NCBI GenBank assembly: GCA_964342585.1
Contig: CAYFHK010000023.1
Span: forward strand, 1-30,541
Direction: 5' to 3'
DNA length: 30,541 nt
Origin: Parvularcula sp964342585
GTDB taxonomy: Bacteria > Pseudomonadota > Alphaproteobacteria > Caulobacterales > Parvularculaceae
The notes under the pieces are model-generated. The model did not search any database. It saw nothing but the letters and a program-made list of their open reading frames with translations, and had not been told where the DNA came from. Shown here one piece after another: positions 7,623 through 15,265 of the stretch. Position numbers and translations under genes: made by a program. Position 1 is the stretch's first letter; each line of letters starts with the position of its first letter.

Positions 7623-8566
7623 TGATTTGAACCAACGCTTGGCGATGCCGTTTGCGCGCGATGTCCAGCCAACGCGCCCGGTTTGCCAAAGAGGAGGATG
7701 AGCCGCTCACGAAGGGTCTCGGTCGTTCCCCACTCCTTCATCAGCTTGCCAAAGGGCGCAAAGTGCACCGCCAGCGGATTGCGGCTGTAATTCTGCTCCA
7801 CCAGGCCATAGTCCACTGGCTCAACTTCCGCCGCGTAGGTACCGAACAGGCGGTCCCAGATGATCAGCATGCCGCCATAGTTTTTGTCGATATACTGCTC
7901 ATTGCGGCCATGGTGCACGCGATGGTTCGACGGCGTATTAAACCAAAAATCCATCACGGGCAGCTTACCGATGGTCTCTGTGTGCAGCCATTGTTGCCAG
8001 GTGAGCACGATGAAGAAGCAGATCACGATCAGCTCTGGCGCAAAGCCCATAAACGCCACGGGCAGATAGACCGTGAACTTCACAAAGTAGGACACAAAGC
8101 TGATCCGCTGCGCAACCGTCTGGTCATAGTGATCTGCCGAGTGGTGCGTGGCGTGATAGGCCGCCCAGATGAGGTTCACCTCATGGGCGATGCGGTGTTC
8201 CCAATAATAGGCGAAATCAACGGCAAGCAGGCAGAGAATCGCCGTCATCCAAGTCGTTGAAATCGACCAAGGCGTCCACGCCGCGATCGCCGCGAAGGCC
8301 GCAAAAGCGGCGCCAACCGCGACCGTGCGCGTGATGGCGGAAGGAATCATACAGAAAAGGCTCGTCAACATGCCCGAGCCGCGATGCCAGTTCAGCTGGC
8401 GCCCGCGGATCAGCTTGAAGAGCTCAAGCAGCAAGATGGGCACACCCACTAAGACCAACATCTCCGGCAGGAAACCAAGCACTGCCATCACGCCGGTCGG
8501 CTCAGTCGTTGGCGTTGCTGCGAGTTGAGATGCAGCGGCATTCACGGTCGTTGACCCATCGGTCAT
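7607..8566 (-). CDS. sterol desaturase / fatty acid hydroxylase family membrane protein
   Basis: The 319-residue integral membrane protein carries the di-iron histidine boxes of the superfamily: HRIAH at 124-128, HATHH at 138-142 and HRVHH at 215-219, with another His at 195 between membrane segments. Hydrophobic segments lie at about 28-52, 66-96, 105-121 and 155-190. Such enzymes use O2 at a di-iron centre to hydroxylate or desaturate lipids; in Alphaproteobacteria relatives act on fatty acyl chains, ornithine lipids, carotenoids or hopanoids. The substrate cannot be chosen from sequence. GGAG lies about 8 bases before the ATG at 8566. It is transcribed alone, against the baeRF gene, and ends inside a terminator hairpin. 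Confidence 0.88.
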   Translation of the reverse strand: MTDGSTTVNAAASQLAATPTTEPTGVMAVLGFLPEMLVLVGVPILLLELFKLIRGRQLNWHRGSGMLTSLFCMIPSAITRTVAVGAAFAAFAAIAAWTPWSISTTWMTAILCLLAVDFAYYWEHRIAHEVNLIWAAYHATHHSADHYDQTVAQRISFVSYFVKFTVYLPVAFMGFAPELIVICFFIVLTWQQWLHTETIGKLPVMDFWFNTPSNHRVHHGRNEQYIDKNYGGMLIIWDRLFGTYAAEVEPVDYGLVEQNYSRNPLAVHFAPFGKLMKEWGTTETLRERLILLFGKPGALAGHRAQTASPSVGSNQTLAA

Positions 8567-8855
8567 TTCCCACTCTCCATTGGGCGTTCAGTCGTGTTGT
8601 CACCCACTATAGGTAAAGCTTATATAAATCAGGTACAAGGTGCGTATGACCAGAGTCGCGCTCGATAGGAAAAACCCATTCCAAGACCAGTGTTGAAGCG
8701 ATCAGTCCCATAAACCCACAATTTGGCAACAGTAGAGCGCCGTTTGCTTAGTTTATCAGGACATCACTTATCGAAAGTTATACAAATATGAGAGATGGTC
8801 GCACCCGCGATCGCGCATCAACCCAAGATGGATCGGCTGATGGATGAGATGGGCG

Positions 8856-10277
8856 CTAAGGTCGGGCGTTACGCAGCTGGGCCGATAAAAGCCCTCTAAA
8901 CTCGTTCCTGAACACGACGGCCATGGCCAGTGACCAGGCCACGGCGCCCGTCCCCATCGCGGTCACAAGTTCAAGTAATGCCGTCTCAGGATTCGCGGTT
9001 TGGACGATCAACTTCACAGCCAAAGCCATGGCGATAACGGCCAGGGCGGGCTTCGCGACCAGTTTCACCACCAGCGCCGCGTCGAGGTGGCCGATCCGGT
9101 GCGCAACAATGAAGCGCTGCGTGAGCGAGACCCCTTCAGCCACCACAACGCCCACGGCAATGGCGCGGAGGCCAAGGGGCGCAGCCACGACCATGGCGAT
9201 CACCACGGCAATGGCGGGCAGCAGCATAATCCAGACAAGGCTGCGGAAACGGTGCTGCGCCGTGAGCGTGGGCGGCAGCGCGCCGAGCTGCGCCCGCAAG
9301 CCACCCGCAAGGGCCAGCATGGCCAACACGGGGCCCGCAGGTGCCCATTCGGGGCCCAAAAAGAGCGCCACCACCGGCGATGACACCAGGCTGAGGCCGA
9401 CAAAAACAGGTGCCGTCAGGGCAAAGACAAAGGCGCTGAAAAGCGAGCCTTCGCGTGAGGTATTCGGCGATCGCGCATGATTGCCGAAGCGCGCCCATGC
9501 GATGCGTGTGGCCGCCTCATTCGCCAACTCGATCGCCGCTGAGGAAAGGCGCGATGCACTGCGGTAGATGCCCGCCGCTACGTTCCCCGTAAGCCAACCG
9601 ACAGCCAACAGCCCCGTATTCTCGCTCAGCTGCGCCAACGAGCCGGTGATGAAGAAAGTGCGATAAAAACGGCGCAGCGTCGCGCCGGGCCATACCGGGA
9701 GGCCGGCGGGCGCCAATCTCGCGAGGATGTGCGATCCGCATAGGCTGACGACGGACTGCACAAGCTTTTGGACGATCAGCGTCCAAATCCCTGCCCCCAT
9801 GACGAAGGCGATCGCCGCACAGATGCTGGCCAGAACGTCGGCAAGGATCGACACGTAAGCCAGCGGAACGAGCTTTTCACGGCCGATGAGCACCCCGATC
9901 GATACCGAACATACCGGTGCGATGAGCATGCTGGGAAGAAGCGCCGCCACAATCAGGGCAAAGAGGATATGCTCCTCGAACTGCGCTACGCCGAGTGCCA
10001 ATGCCGCACACAGCGCCGTGGCCAAGATGCCCGCCAGGGCCGCCGCGCGCCAACATTCGCTGAGCTGTGTCGGCGCATCGGCATAGGTGGTAGCATATTC
10101 CTGCCATCCGGCAGCCGCGATGCGCGTGAGCATATAAACGATGGCCGAGGCGAGCGCGAAAACGCCGAAGATCGCCGGCCCAACATCGCCCGCCACCACC
10201 AGGAAAAAGCCAATCTGCGCCCCAACCGCGACGGCGCGCGAGGCAATCGTCCAGAATGTGCTTTGGGCGTATTTCAT
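8856..10277 (-). CDS. polysaccharide flippase, Wzx/MATE-like (oligosaccharide repeat-unit translocase)
   Basis: The 473-residue protein is hydrophobic throughout, with roughly 12-14 membrane segments, and starts MKYAQSTFWTIASRAVAVGAQ, the usual pattern of the polysaccharide transporter (PST/Wzx) family. Wzx proteins flip undecaprenyl-linked repeat units across the inner membrane. It is the last gene of a minus-strand unit with a GT4 and a GT2 gene; its ATG lies three bases after the GT2 stop, so translational coupling is likely. Together with the Wzy-like polymerase, PCP and OPX genes in this window it completes a Wzx/Wzy-dependent pathway. The 289 bases between it and the hydroxylase (8567-8855) show no gene. 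Confidence 0.85.
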   Translation of the reverse strand: MKYAQSTFWTIASRAVAVGAQIGFFLVVAGDVGPAIFGVFALASAIVYMLTRIAAAGWQEYATTYADAPTQLSECWRAAALAGILATALCAALALGVAQFEEHILFALIVAALLPSMLIAPVCSVSIGVLIGREKLVPLAYVSILADVLASICAAIAFVMGAGIWTLIVQKLVQSVVSLCGSHILARLAPAGLPVWPGATLRRFYRTFFITGSLAQLSENTGLLAVGWLTGNVAAGIYRSASRLSSAAIELANEAATRIAWARFGNHARSPNTSREGSLFSAFVFALTAPVFVGLSLVSSPVVALFLGPEWAPAGPVLAMLALAGGLRAQLGALPPTLTAQHRFRSLVWIMLLPAIAVVIAMVVAAPLGLRAIAVGVVVAEGVSLTQRFIVAHRIGHLDAALVVKLVAKPALAVIAMALAVKLIVQTANPETALLELVTAMGTGAVAWSLAMAVVFRNEFRGLLSAQLRNARP

Positions 10278-10280
10278 CGA

Positions 10281-11375
10281 TCAGTGTGCACCAAGGCCGG
10301 TGCGAAATGACGGAAGCCCTTCCGTCCAGACAGCCGCGGGGGCCTCACCGATGAGACCGTGCTCCAGCAATGATGCGCTGCCCTGATATTGCCGCGTGCC
10401 CTCATATACCATTGGCCGGTCACCCCAGGTCTTCAATGCTTCGGACAGGCGGAAACGCTCCAGCCCGCGCTGATAGTGGTGATGATAGGCAAAGTTGGGG
10501 TCAATGTTTTTGAAAAGGTCATCGCAAAATTTCACATGCATGACCGCGAGCATGGACGGCGCGCGATTACGGTTCGAGCTGCCATGCGAATATCCGTACT
10601 TGAAACCCGGCGTGATGAGGTTGAGCGGGTTTTTATACTGGGCCATTTTCGGGCTTGGCCAATACCGCGCCAATGCCGGCATCAGCGACATGGGGACCTT
10701 GTCCACAAACCGGTCCACCTGCCCTGCGACCGCATAGGTCATCCACCCACGGCTCTGGGCGCGCTCGAGCGGCATTTCGAGCCGCATGCGTGGGCCGCCA
10801 AGGACCTCGATCGCGTGCGGCGATTCCGATTCATAGGGGCGCACCGGCGGCTTTCGAACCACATAGTCCTTATCGAAACAGCCGACCTGATCGAGGATCG
10901 ACGTGTCGTCAGATAGGTTAAACTCTTCCCACTGACCGTCCGGATAGGTATCGATCATCATCGCCCAGAAGCTATCGGCGCCTGAAGCCTCGGCCGTCGT
11001 TTCAATGAACGCGTCAAGTTCGACCTGCTCCATCTCGGGAAAGATCAAAAACTCGTCGCAGTCGAGGTAGATCCCCCATCGGCCCGACGCATAGGTGTTC
11101 AAGACTTCAGAGACCCATGTCGCGCCGAACTTCGCTTCGACATAGTTGTCGTGGGTTTCGATGAGCGTGCAGTCAGGCGCATCTTCGATGATAGCAGCCG
11201 TTGAATCGGTTGAACCGTTATCGATGAAGATAAAGTTCCGTATGCCCAGCCCACGATGGTGCCGGATAAAATGCGGAAGGAGGGACTCTTCATTGCGCAC
11301 CGGGCAGACGATCGGGATCGCCTTCGGATCACGAAGAGATTTGCCCTCCTTTTTTAGTGTCAAACTCATGGGCAT
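10281..11375 (-). CDS. glycosyltransferase family 2-like protein (Glyco_tranf_2_4 type)
   Basis: The product, 364 residues from the ATG at 11375, is a GT-A fold transferase. It begins PIVCPVRNEESLLPHFIRHH, followed by the strand NFIFIDNGSTDST near 47-59 and a DCD metal-binding triad (D105-C-D107) in GIYLDCDEFL. The C-terminal part is rich in aromatic residues and His (YHHHYQRG). It probably adds one sugar of the exopolysaccharide repeat in the cytoplasm; donor and linkage are unknown. The frame is open upstream to 11450 only with a TTG start. ATG at 11375 or 11369 fits better, though neither has a clear ribosome site. It sits 89 bases after the GT4 gene and 3 bases before wzx. Confidence 0.8.
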   Translation of the reverse strand: MPMSLTLKKEGKSLRDPKAIPIVCPVRNEESLLPHFIRHHRGLGIRNFIFIDNGSTDSTAAIIEDAPDCTLIETHDNYVEAKFGATWVSEVLNTYASGRWGIYLDCDEFLIFPEMEQVELDAFIETTAEASGADSFWAMMIDTYPDGQWEEFNLSDDTSILDQVGCFDKDYVVRKPPVRPYESESPHAIEVLGGPRMRLEMPLERAQSRGWMTYAVAGQVDRFVDKVPMSLMPALARYWPSPKMAQYKNPLNLITPGFKYGYSHGSSNRNRAPSMLAVMHVKFCDDLFKNIDPNFAYHHHYQRGLERFRLSEALKTWGDRPMVYEGTRQYQGSASLLEHGLIGEAPAAVWTEGLPSFRTGLGAH

Positions 11376-11464
11376 CAGGAGAACTTTTCGCTGTTGTGGA
11401 TAAAACGCATCCGTATTCAACAGTGAACAATGGGTGTTGGTGCCGTCCAACTGGATCGGCAGCG

Positions 11465-12658
11465 CTAATAGCCCATCTCCACTTGTGCCGGTCGACGCGA
11501 TGAACCGGCATTATCTCGGGTCCACCAATCCGTTGGCGGATTACCTGGCCGCGCCTTTGACAAACCGCTCTCGATTGCCGCCATAAAGTTCGATTTGAAC
11601 GACGGTGCGGCAAAACGTTTCGCGTGGATACTGATGGTCTCTTTGTTGAAGCCCCCTGCCTCACGCTCAAACCGTTCGATCGCATCGACCAGATGATCGA
11701 TCGTGGCTGAGGGAAACAGGACGCCCGTTTTGCCATCGACGACCGTGTCGAGCGCGCCGCCCGCCCCTAGCGCAATGACCGGCGTGCCGCTGGCCATGGC
11801 TTCAACGGGCACAATGCCGAAATCTTCCAGGCCAGGGAAAATCAGCGCCTTACACGAGGCGTAAGCTGTCTGTAGCTCTTCAAGGGACACATGCCCGGCG
11901 AATTTCACCGTCGGCCCCGCCATGGCGCGCAGCCGGCGTTCTTCCTCACCTGTCCCGATGACGAGCAGTTTCTTGCCCATCTGCGTGAAGGCCTTCACCG
12001 CAATATCGGGACGCTTGTAGGGAACGAGCTGCCCCGCCCAGAGATAGGTGTCGGACAGATCGTCGTCTTTCAGTCCGTGAACGGCTGGATCGAAAAGATC
12101 AACGTTCACGGGCGGGTGCACGACAGTAGCATCGCGGCGATAATATTTACCGATCCGCTGGGCGACCAAGTTCGAGTTTGCGACAAAGGTATCGACGCGT
12201 GCCGCCGATGCATAATCCCATTGGCGCAATGACGATGCCAGCATCGGCATCACCGCGCGCTTGAGCGGGCTGGCCTGTGATTTGTATACCGAATACTGGT
12301 CCCACACATAACGCATCGGCGAGTGGCAATAGCAGACGTGATAGGCCCCAGGGCTGGCGATAACGCCCTTGGCCGGCCCCGACTCACTTGAAATGACAAG
12401 ATCGTATTCGGAAAGGTCCAGCTCCTCCAACGCCATGGGCATCAGCGGCAGATAAAACTGGTAGCGCTTCTTGGCGAAGGGAAGCGAGCCAATAAATGTC
12501 GTCTTGATTTTGTGGCCCGGGAACCTCTTATTGACGAAGTCGTCGTCGTACACATGCGTAAAAATATCCGCCTGCGGAAAAAGATCACAGAGTGCGCGAA
12601 GCACTTTTTCGCCACCGCGATCACTTGTAAGCCAATAATGAATGAGCGCTACACGCAT
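11465..12658 (-). CDS. glycosyltransferase family 4 (GT-B)
   Basis: The 397-residue protein starts MRVALIHYWLTSDRGGEKVL, a very common start for mannosyl/glucosyl GT4 enzymes of surface polysaccharide loci. The GT-B donor site is visible as the EX7E pattern E278-DFGIVPV-E286 in GLEDFGIVPVEAMASG. A GTGEEERRL segment precedes it. It is the first gene of the minus-strand unit GT4-GT2-wzx. The frame extends to 12703, but the ATG at 12658 has a G-rich GGGGGG ribosome site and gives the family start, so the upstream extension is rejected. It would transfer a sugar onto the lipid-linked repeat unit; the sugar is not known. Confidence 0.88.
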   Translation of the reverse strand: MRVALIHYWLTSDRGGEKVLRALCDLFPQADIFTHVYDDDFVNKRFPGHKIKTTFIGSLPFAKKRYQFYLPLMPMALEELDLSEYDLVISSESGPAKGVIASPGAYHVCYCHSPMRYVWDQYSVYKSQASPLKRAVMPMLASSLRQWDYASAARVDTFVANSNLVAQRIGKYYRRDATVVHPPVNVDLFDPAVHGLKDDDLSDTYLWAGQLVPYKRPDIAVKAFTQMGKKLLVIGTGEEERRLRAMAGPTVKFAGHVSLEELQTAYASCKALIFPGLEDFGIVPVEAMASGTPVIALGAGGALDTVVDGKTGVLFPSATIDHLVDAIERFEREAGGFNKETISIHAKRFAAPSFKSNFMAAIESGLSKARPGNPPTDWWTRDNAGSSRRPAQVEMGY

Positions 12659-13242
12659 GGAAGACCCCCCGTCCCCGAACTCAATGCAAAGCCCGTGCCT
12701 CACCTATCTGCCAAGCAACGCAACAAGACCATGACAAATTCGAAGACCGAACTGCACTTCAAAGTTATATAGGATCGGAAATCCTCCACGATTGCACGCG
12801 ATGGGCAGCAACCGTTGCGGGAAAACGCAAGTTTTTTCGAGTTATGTTGCATTGCGACAACATCAAGCGCCCTCCCGACCATAATGTCGCCACGATTTTT
12901 TTCGCGCGCTCGCGGGCTTTTTGGTGGGCAAATTTCACCGTGGCCTCACCCGCGAACCCAATGTTTTCCGCACCTGCGAAGAGATTAGCCACCCTATCAG
13001 TAGGCGTCATAATTTGGCTGGTGTGGCGAGAATAGGGCGCGATCTGGCGGCAACAGCTGCGCTTCCCCTTTGCTCATCACTTCAAGAGCTTCGCTTCGGC
13101 CTTTATCGAGCCCCGCTTTTCCGGTAGAAAAGTGACGAGGGTGAGAGTTTTGCAATTGACCTTCAGCCTATTTGTTGTGGGGGCATGCGTGCCGTCGCCC
13201 CCTGGTTGCGCCCAAGTCGTGCAAAACGAAGAGTGAAGTGTG
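12659..13242. other. 584-bp divergent intergenic region between the two exopolysaccharide units
   Basis: No gene is supported here. The region must hold promoters for GT4-GT2-wzx (leftward) and OPX-barrel-PCP (rightward). Visible signals are GCAACCGTTGC (12808-12818, a 5-1-5 inverted repeat); ATGTTG and CAACAT, 6-base inverted arms separated by 8 bases (12844-12863); and a TTTTGCAATTG stretch near 13149-13159. A possible TATTTG -10 lies at 13169-13174, and a strong leader hairpin at 13179-13202. The leftward promoter may use TATATA near 12768. None of these is proven. Confidence 0.5.
13179..13202 (+). promoter_or_regulatory. leader hairpin upstream of the OPX gene
   Basis: GGGGGC (13179-13184) and GCCCCC (13197-13202) form a 6-base GC stem with a 12-base loop. 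Within it GGCA (13182-13185) and TGCC (13190-13193) can pair instead, giving two exclusive folds. It ends 40 bases before the OPX start codon and has no T tract, so it is more likely a leader structure than a terminator. Confidence 0.35.
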
Positions 13243-13821
13243 ATGAAACGTTGGATTCGAGTACTGGCCTGTTTGTTTGGCCTCGCTTTGGTCGCTTCGT
13301 GTGCCACGGCACCGAGCGGACCCGTTATAGAGCCGAGCGCGCTGACCATCGAAGCGCTCACCGAGGCGACGCGCTTAGGGCCCGGCGATAAAGCACGCAT
13401 CATTGTTTATGGAGAGCCACAACTCTCTGGCGAATTCACGGTCAATGACAAGGGTCTGATTTCATTCCCTTTGCTGGGCGACGTTGAGGCCTCAGGCCAA
13501 ACGATTGATCAGTTTAAATCTATGATCGAAGAGGCGCTCGAAGAGAGCTACTTCCAAGACCCGCGGGTAGCAGCAGAGATCATCTCGCACCGGCCGTTCT
13601 ATATCATGGGCGAAGTGAATATTCCCGGTGAGTACGCGTTCAGACCGGGTCTGACCGTTGTTAAAGCCGTGGCCACAGCTGGGGGATTCACGTACCGCGC
13701 CAACAAAACCGTCGTTTTGGTTCAGCGCGCGGGGGAAACTGAGCCGACACGGGTTCGGCTGAATGACACACTCATGGTGCTGCCCGGCGATTTGATCCGC
13801 ATCCAAGAGCGTTACTTCTAA
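13243..13821 (+). CDS. outer-membrane polysaccharide export lipoprotein (OPX, Wza/GumB/HfsD-like, short form)
   Basis: The 192-residue product has a lipoprotein signal peptide ending in the lipobox LVASC with lipidated C20. A polysaccharide export (Poly_export) domain follows, starting RLGPGDKARIIVYGEPQLSGEFTV (about 41-64, split here for reference) and continuing to about 115. An SLBB-type domain (YIMGEVNIPGEYAF onward) runs to the end. It lacks the extra domains and the C-terminal amphipathic helix by which E. coli Wza crosses the outer membrane, so it probably needs a separate pore. The next gene encodes a plausible beta-barrel partner. The ATG at 13243 is directly preceded by an in-frame GTG; ATG is chosen. 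It is the first gene of the plus-strand export unit. Confidence 0.9.
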   Translation: MKRWIRVLACLFGLALVASCATAPSGPVIEPSALTIEALTEATRLGPGDKARIIVYGEPQLSGEFTVNDKGLISFPLLGDVEASGQTIDQFKSMIEEALEESYFQDPRVAAEIISHRPFYIMGEVNIPGEYAFRPGLTVVKAVATAGGFTYRANKTVVLVQRAGETEPTRVRLNDTLMVLPGDLIRIQERYF

Positions 13822-13906
13822 TCGCGTCGGCATTGGGAAGCCGCTGTGACTTTATTTGCCGCGTTTTTCGGCAGCGTCGGAAAGTAGTTGAGGGGGAGTA
13901 TCTGGT

Positions 13907-15196
13907 TTGGGGGTGCAATCGTCGATATGTTTGACGATGGCTATCGGCCTTCTGGGCGCGGTGTCGACATCTATTGCGCATGCGCAGGATGAGACGACCC
14001 GTGGCGATGAAGCCTTAAGCCCGAACGTCAGTGTTTTGGACCGGTTCGGGCGGCGCCAGTCGCCCTTGGGTGTCGATATCGGTCCGGGCACGCTTTTCCC
14101 TTCGCTCACGACAGGCGTCACCTATAATTCAAACGTCTTTGCGGCGCCCGACGATGCCGACCAAGACGCAATTTTCTTTACCGCGCTCAATGCGGACTAC
14201 CGGACCGACTGGGGGCGCCATTCGCTCGGCGCCAGCACGAACATCCGGCGCTTTGATTATCCCAGCCTCTCCAGTGAATCGCGGACGGAGTACTCTTTCA
14301 GCGGCAATGGCCGATACGATATCTCGCGCGAATGGTCCGTGTCGGCCTCAACGTCGCTTGCTGACCTGCGCGAACCGCGCGGCGACCCGCAAACCGCCGC
14401 CTTTGTGGAAGAACCAATCGAGTTCAAAATCCTCGACACTAGTCTCGAAGTGCGCCGCGGCGGCAACAACACCGAGGTGGCGGCCGGGGTCGATTTTCGG
14501 TTCGAAGACTACAAGAACGGGCGCTCCACCGCGGACGGATCGATTGTTGAGCAGGAATTTCGCGACGCGTCGGTGATGACGGGGTACGTCCGTAGCGGTT
14601 TCCGCATCGGGCCCGGCGTGGCGTTTGTTGGCGAGGTCCGCAACACGCAAACGCGGTATGATGATGAGCGCTCCGACATCGGCGTCAAACTCGATTCCAA
14701 TGCGCGTACTGCCTCCATCGGCATGGAATTCGACATCGACAAGGTCGCGCGCGGCGAAATCTTCCTCGGCTACCAGGAGCGTGACTACCTCGCCGATATA
14801 TTTGAAGATGTGGGCGGCCTTCAAGCAAACGCATCAGTTGAGTACTTCCCCTCGGGCCTTACAACTTTTCGGCTAGATGTGGACCGAAGTCTCATCGATT
14901 CGACTATATTTGAGGGATCGGCGATTGACCGGACTGGTTATCGTGGCACGATTGATCACGAGATACTGCGTCCGCTTGTTGTTAGCGGCTACGCTTTCTT
15001 GGAGACCTTCGATTACGACACGCTTGATCGTCGGGACACGGCAAGGGGTTTTGGTGCACAGCTTCAATACATCGTCCGCAGGCGCACTGTGCTTGAGTTG
15101 AGAGGACAGTATTCGGAGCTTGAGTCATCCGGTGTCTCCAGTCGTCCCGGATTCGATGCTGTCGAACTCTATGTCGGTATGAGGGTTGCGTTGTGA
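13907..15196 (+). CDS. outer-membrane beta-barrel protein of the polysaccharide export unit
   Basis: The 429-residue product has a cleavable signal peptide (hydrophobic core LTMAIGLLGAVS, cleavage after AHA near residue 26). It is then built of alternating short amphipathic strands typical of outer-membrane barrels, for example TTGVTYNSNVFA, HSLGASTNIRRFDY and EIFLGYQERDY. It ends ELYVGMRVAL. It resembles the putative beta-barrel porin 2 type proteins found in alphaproteobacterial exopolysaccharide loci. The start is uncertain: TTG at 13907, with a GGGGGAG ribosome site 8-9 bases away, or GTG at 13913; the first ATG (13937) would give too short a signal peptide. It sits between OPX and PCP genes, so it is likely the outer-membrane pore or a Wzp-like partner. 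Confidence 0.75.
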   Translation: MGVQSSICLTMAIGLLGAVSTSIAHAQDETTRGDEALSPNVSVLDRFGRRQSPLGVDIGPGTLFPSLTTGVTYNSNVFAAPDDADQDAIFFTALNADYRTDWGRHSLGASTNIRRFDYPSLSSESRTEYSFSGNGRYDISREWSVSASTSLADLREPRGDPQTAAFVEEPIEFKILDTSLEVRRGGNNTEVAAGVDFRFEDYKNGRSTADGSIVEQEFRDASVMTGYVRSGFRIGPGVAFVGEVRNTQTRYDDERSDIGVKLDSNARTASIGMEFDIDKVARGEIFLGYQERDYLADIFEDVGGLQANASVEYFPSGLTTFRLDVDRSLIDSTIFEGSAIDRTGYRGTIDHEILRPLVVSGYAFLETFDYDTLDRRDTARGFGAQLQYIVRRRTVLELRGQYSELESSGVSSRPGFDAVELYVGMRVAL

Positions 15197-15265
15197 TGGA
15201 CGGAACCGTGGTGGGAAAAAGGCAAAACGCTACGATGCGTATGGTAAGGAAGCAGAAGGTCGGTC

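Noticed and set aside
9768..10310. A 180-codon plus-strand frame
   Set aside because: Antisense to the Wzx gene; highly charged composition is an artefact of reading membrane-protein codons in reverse.
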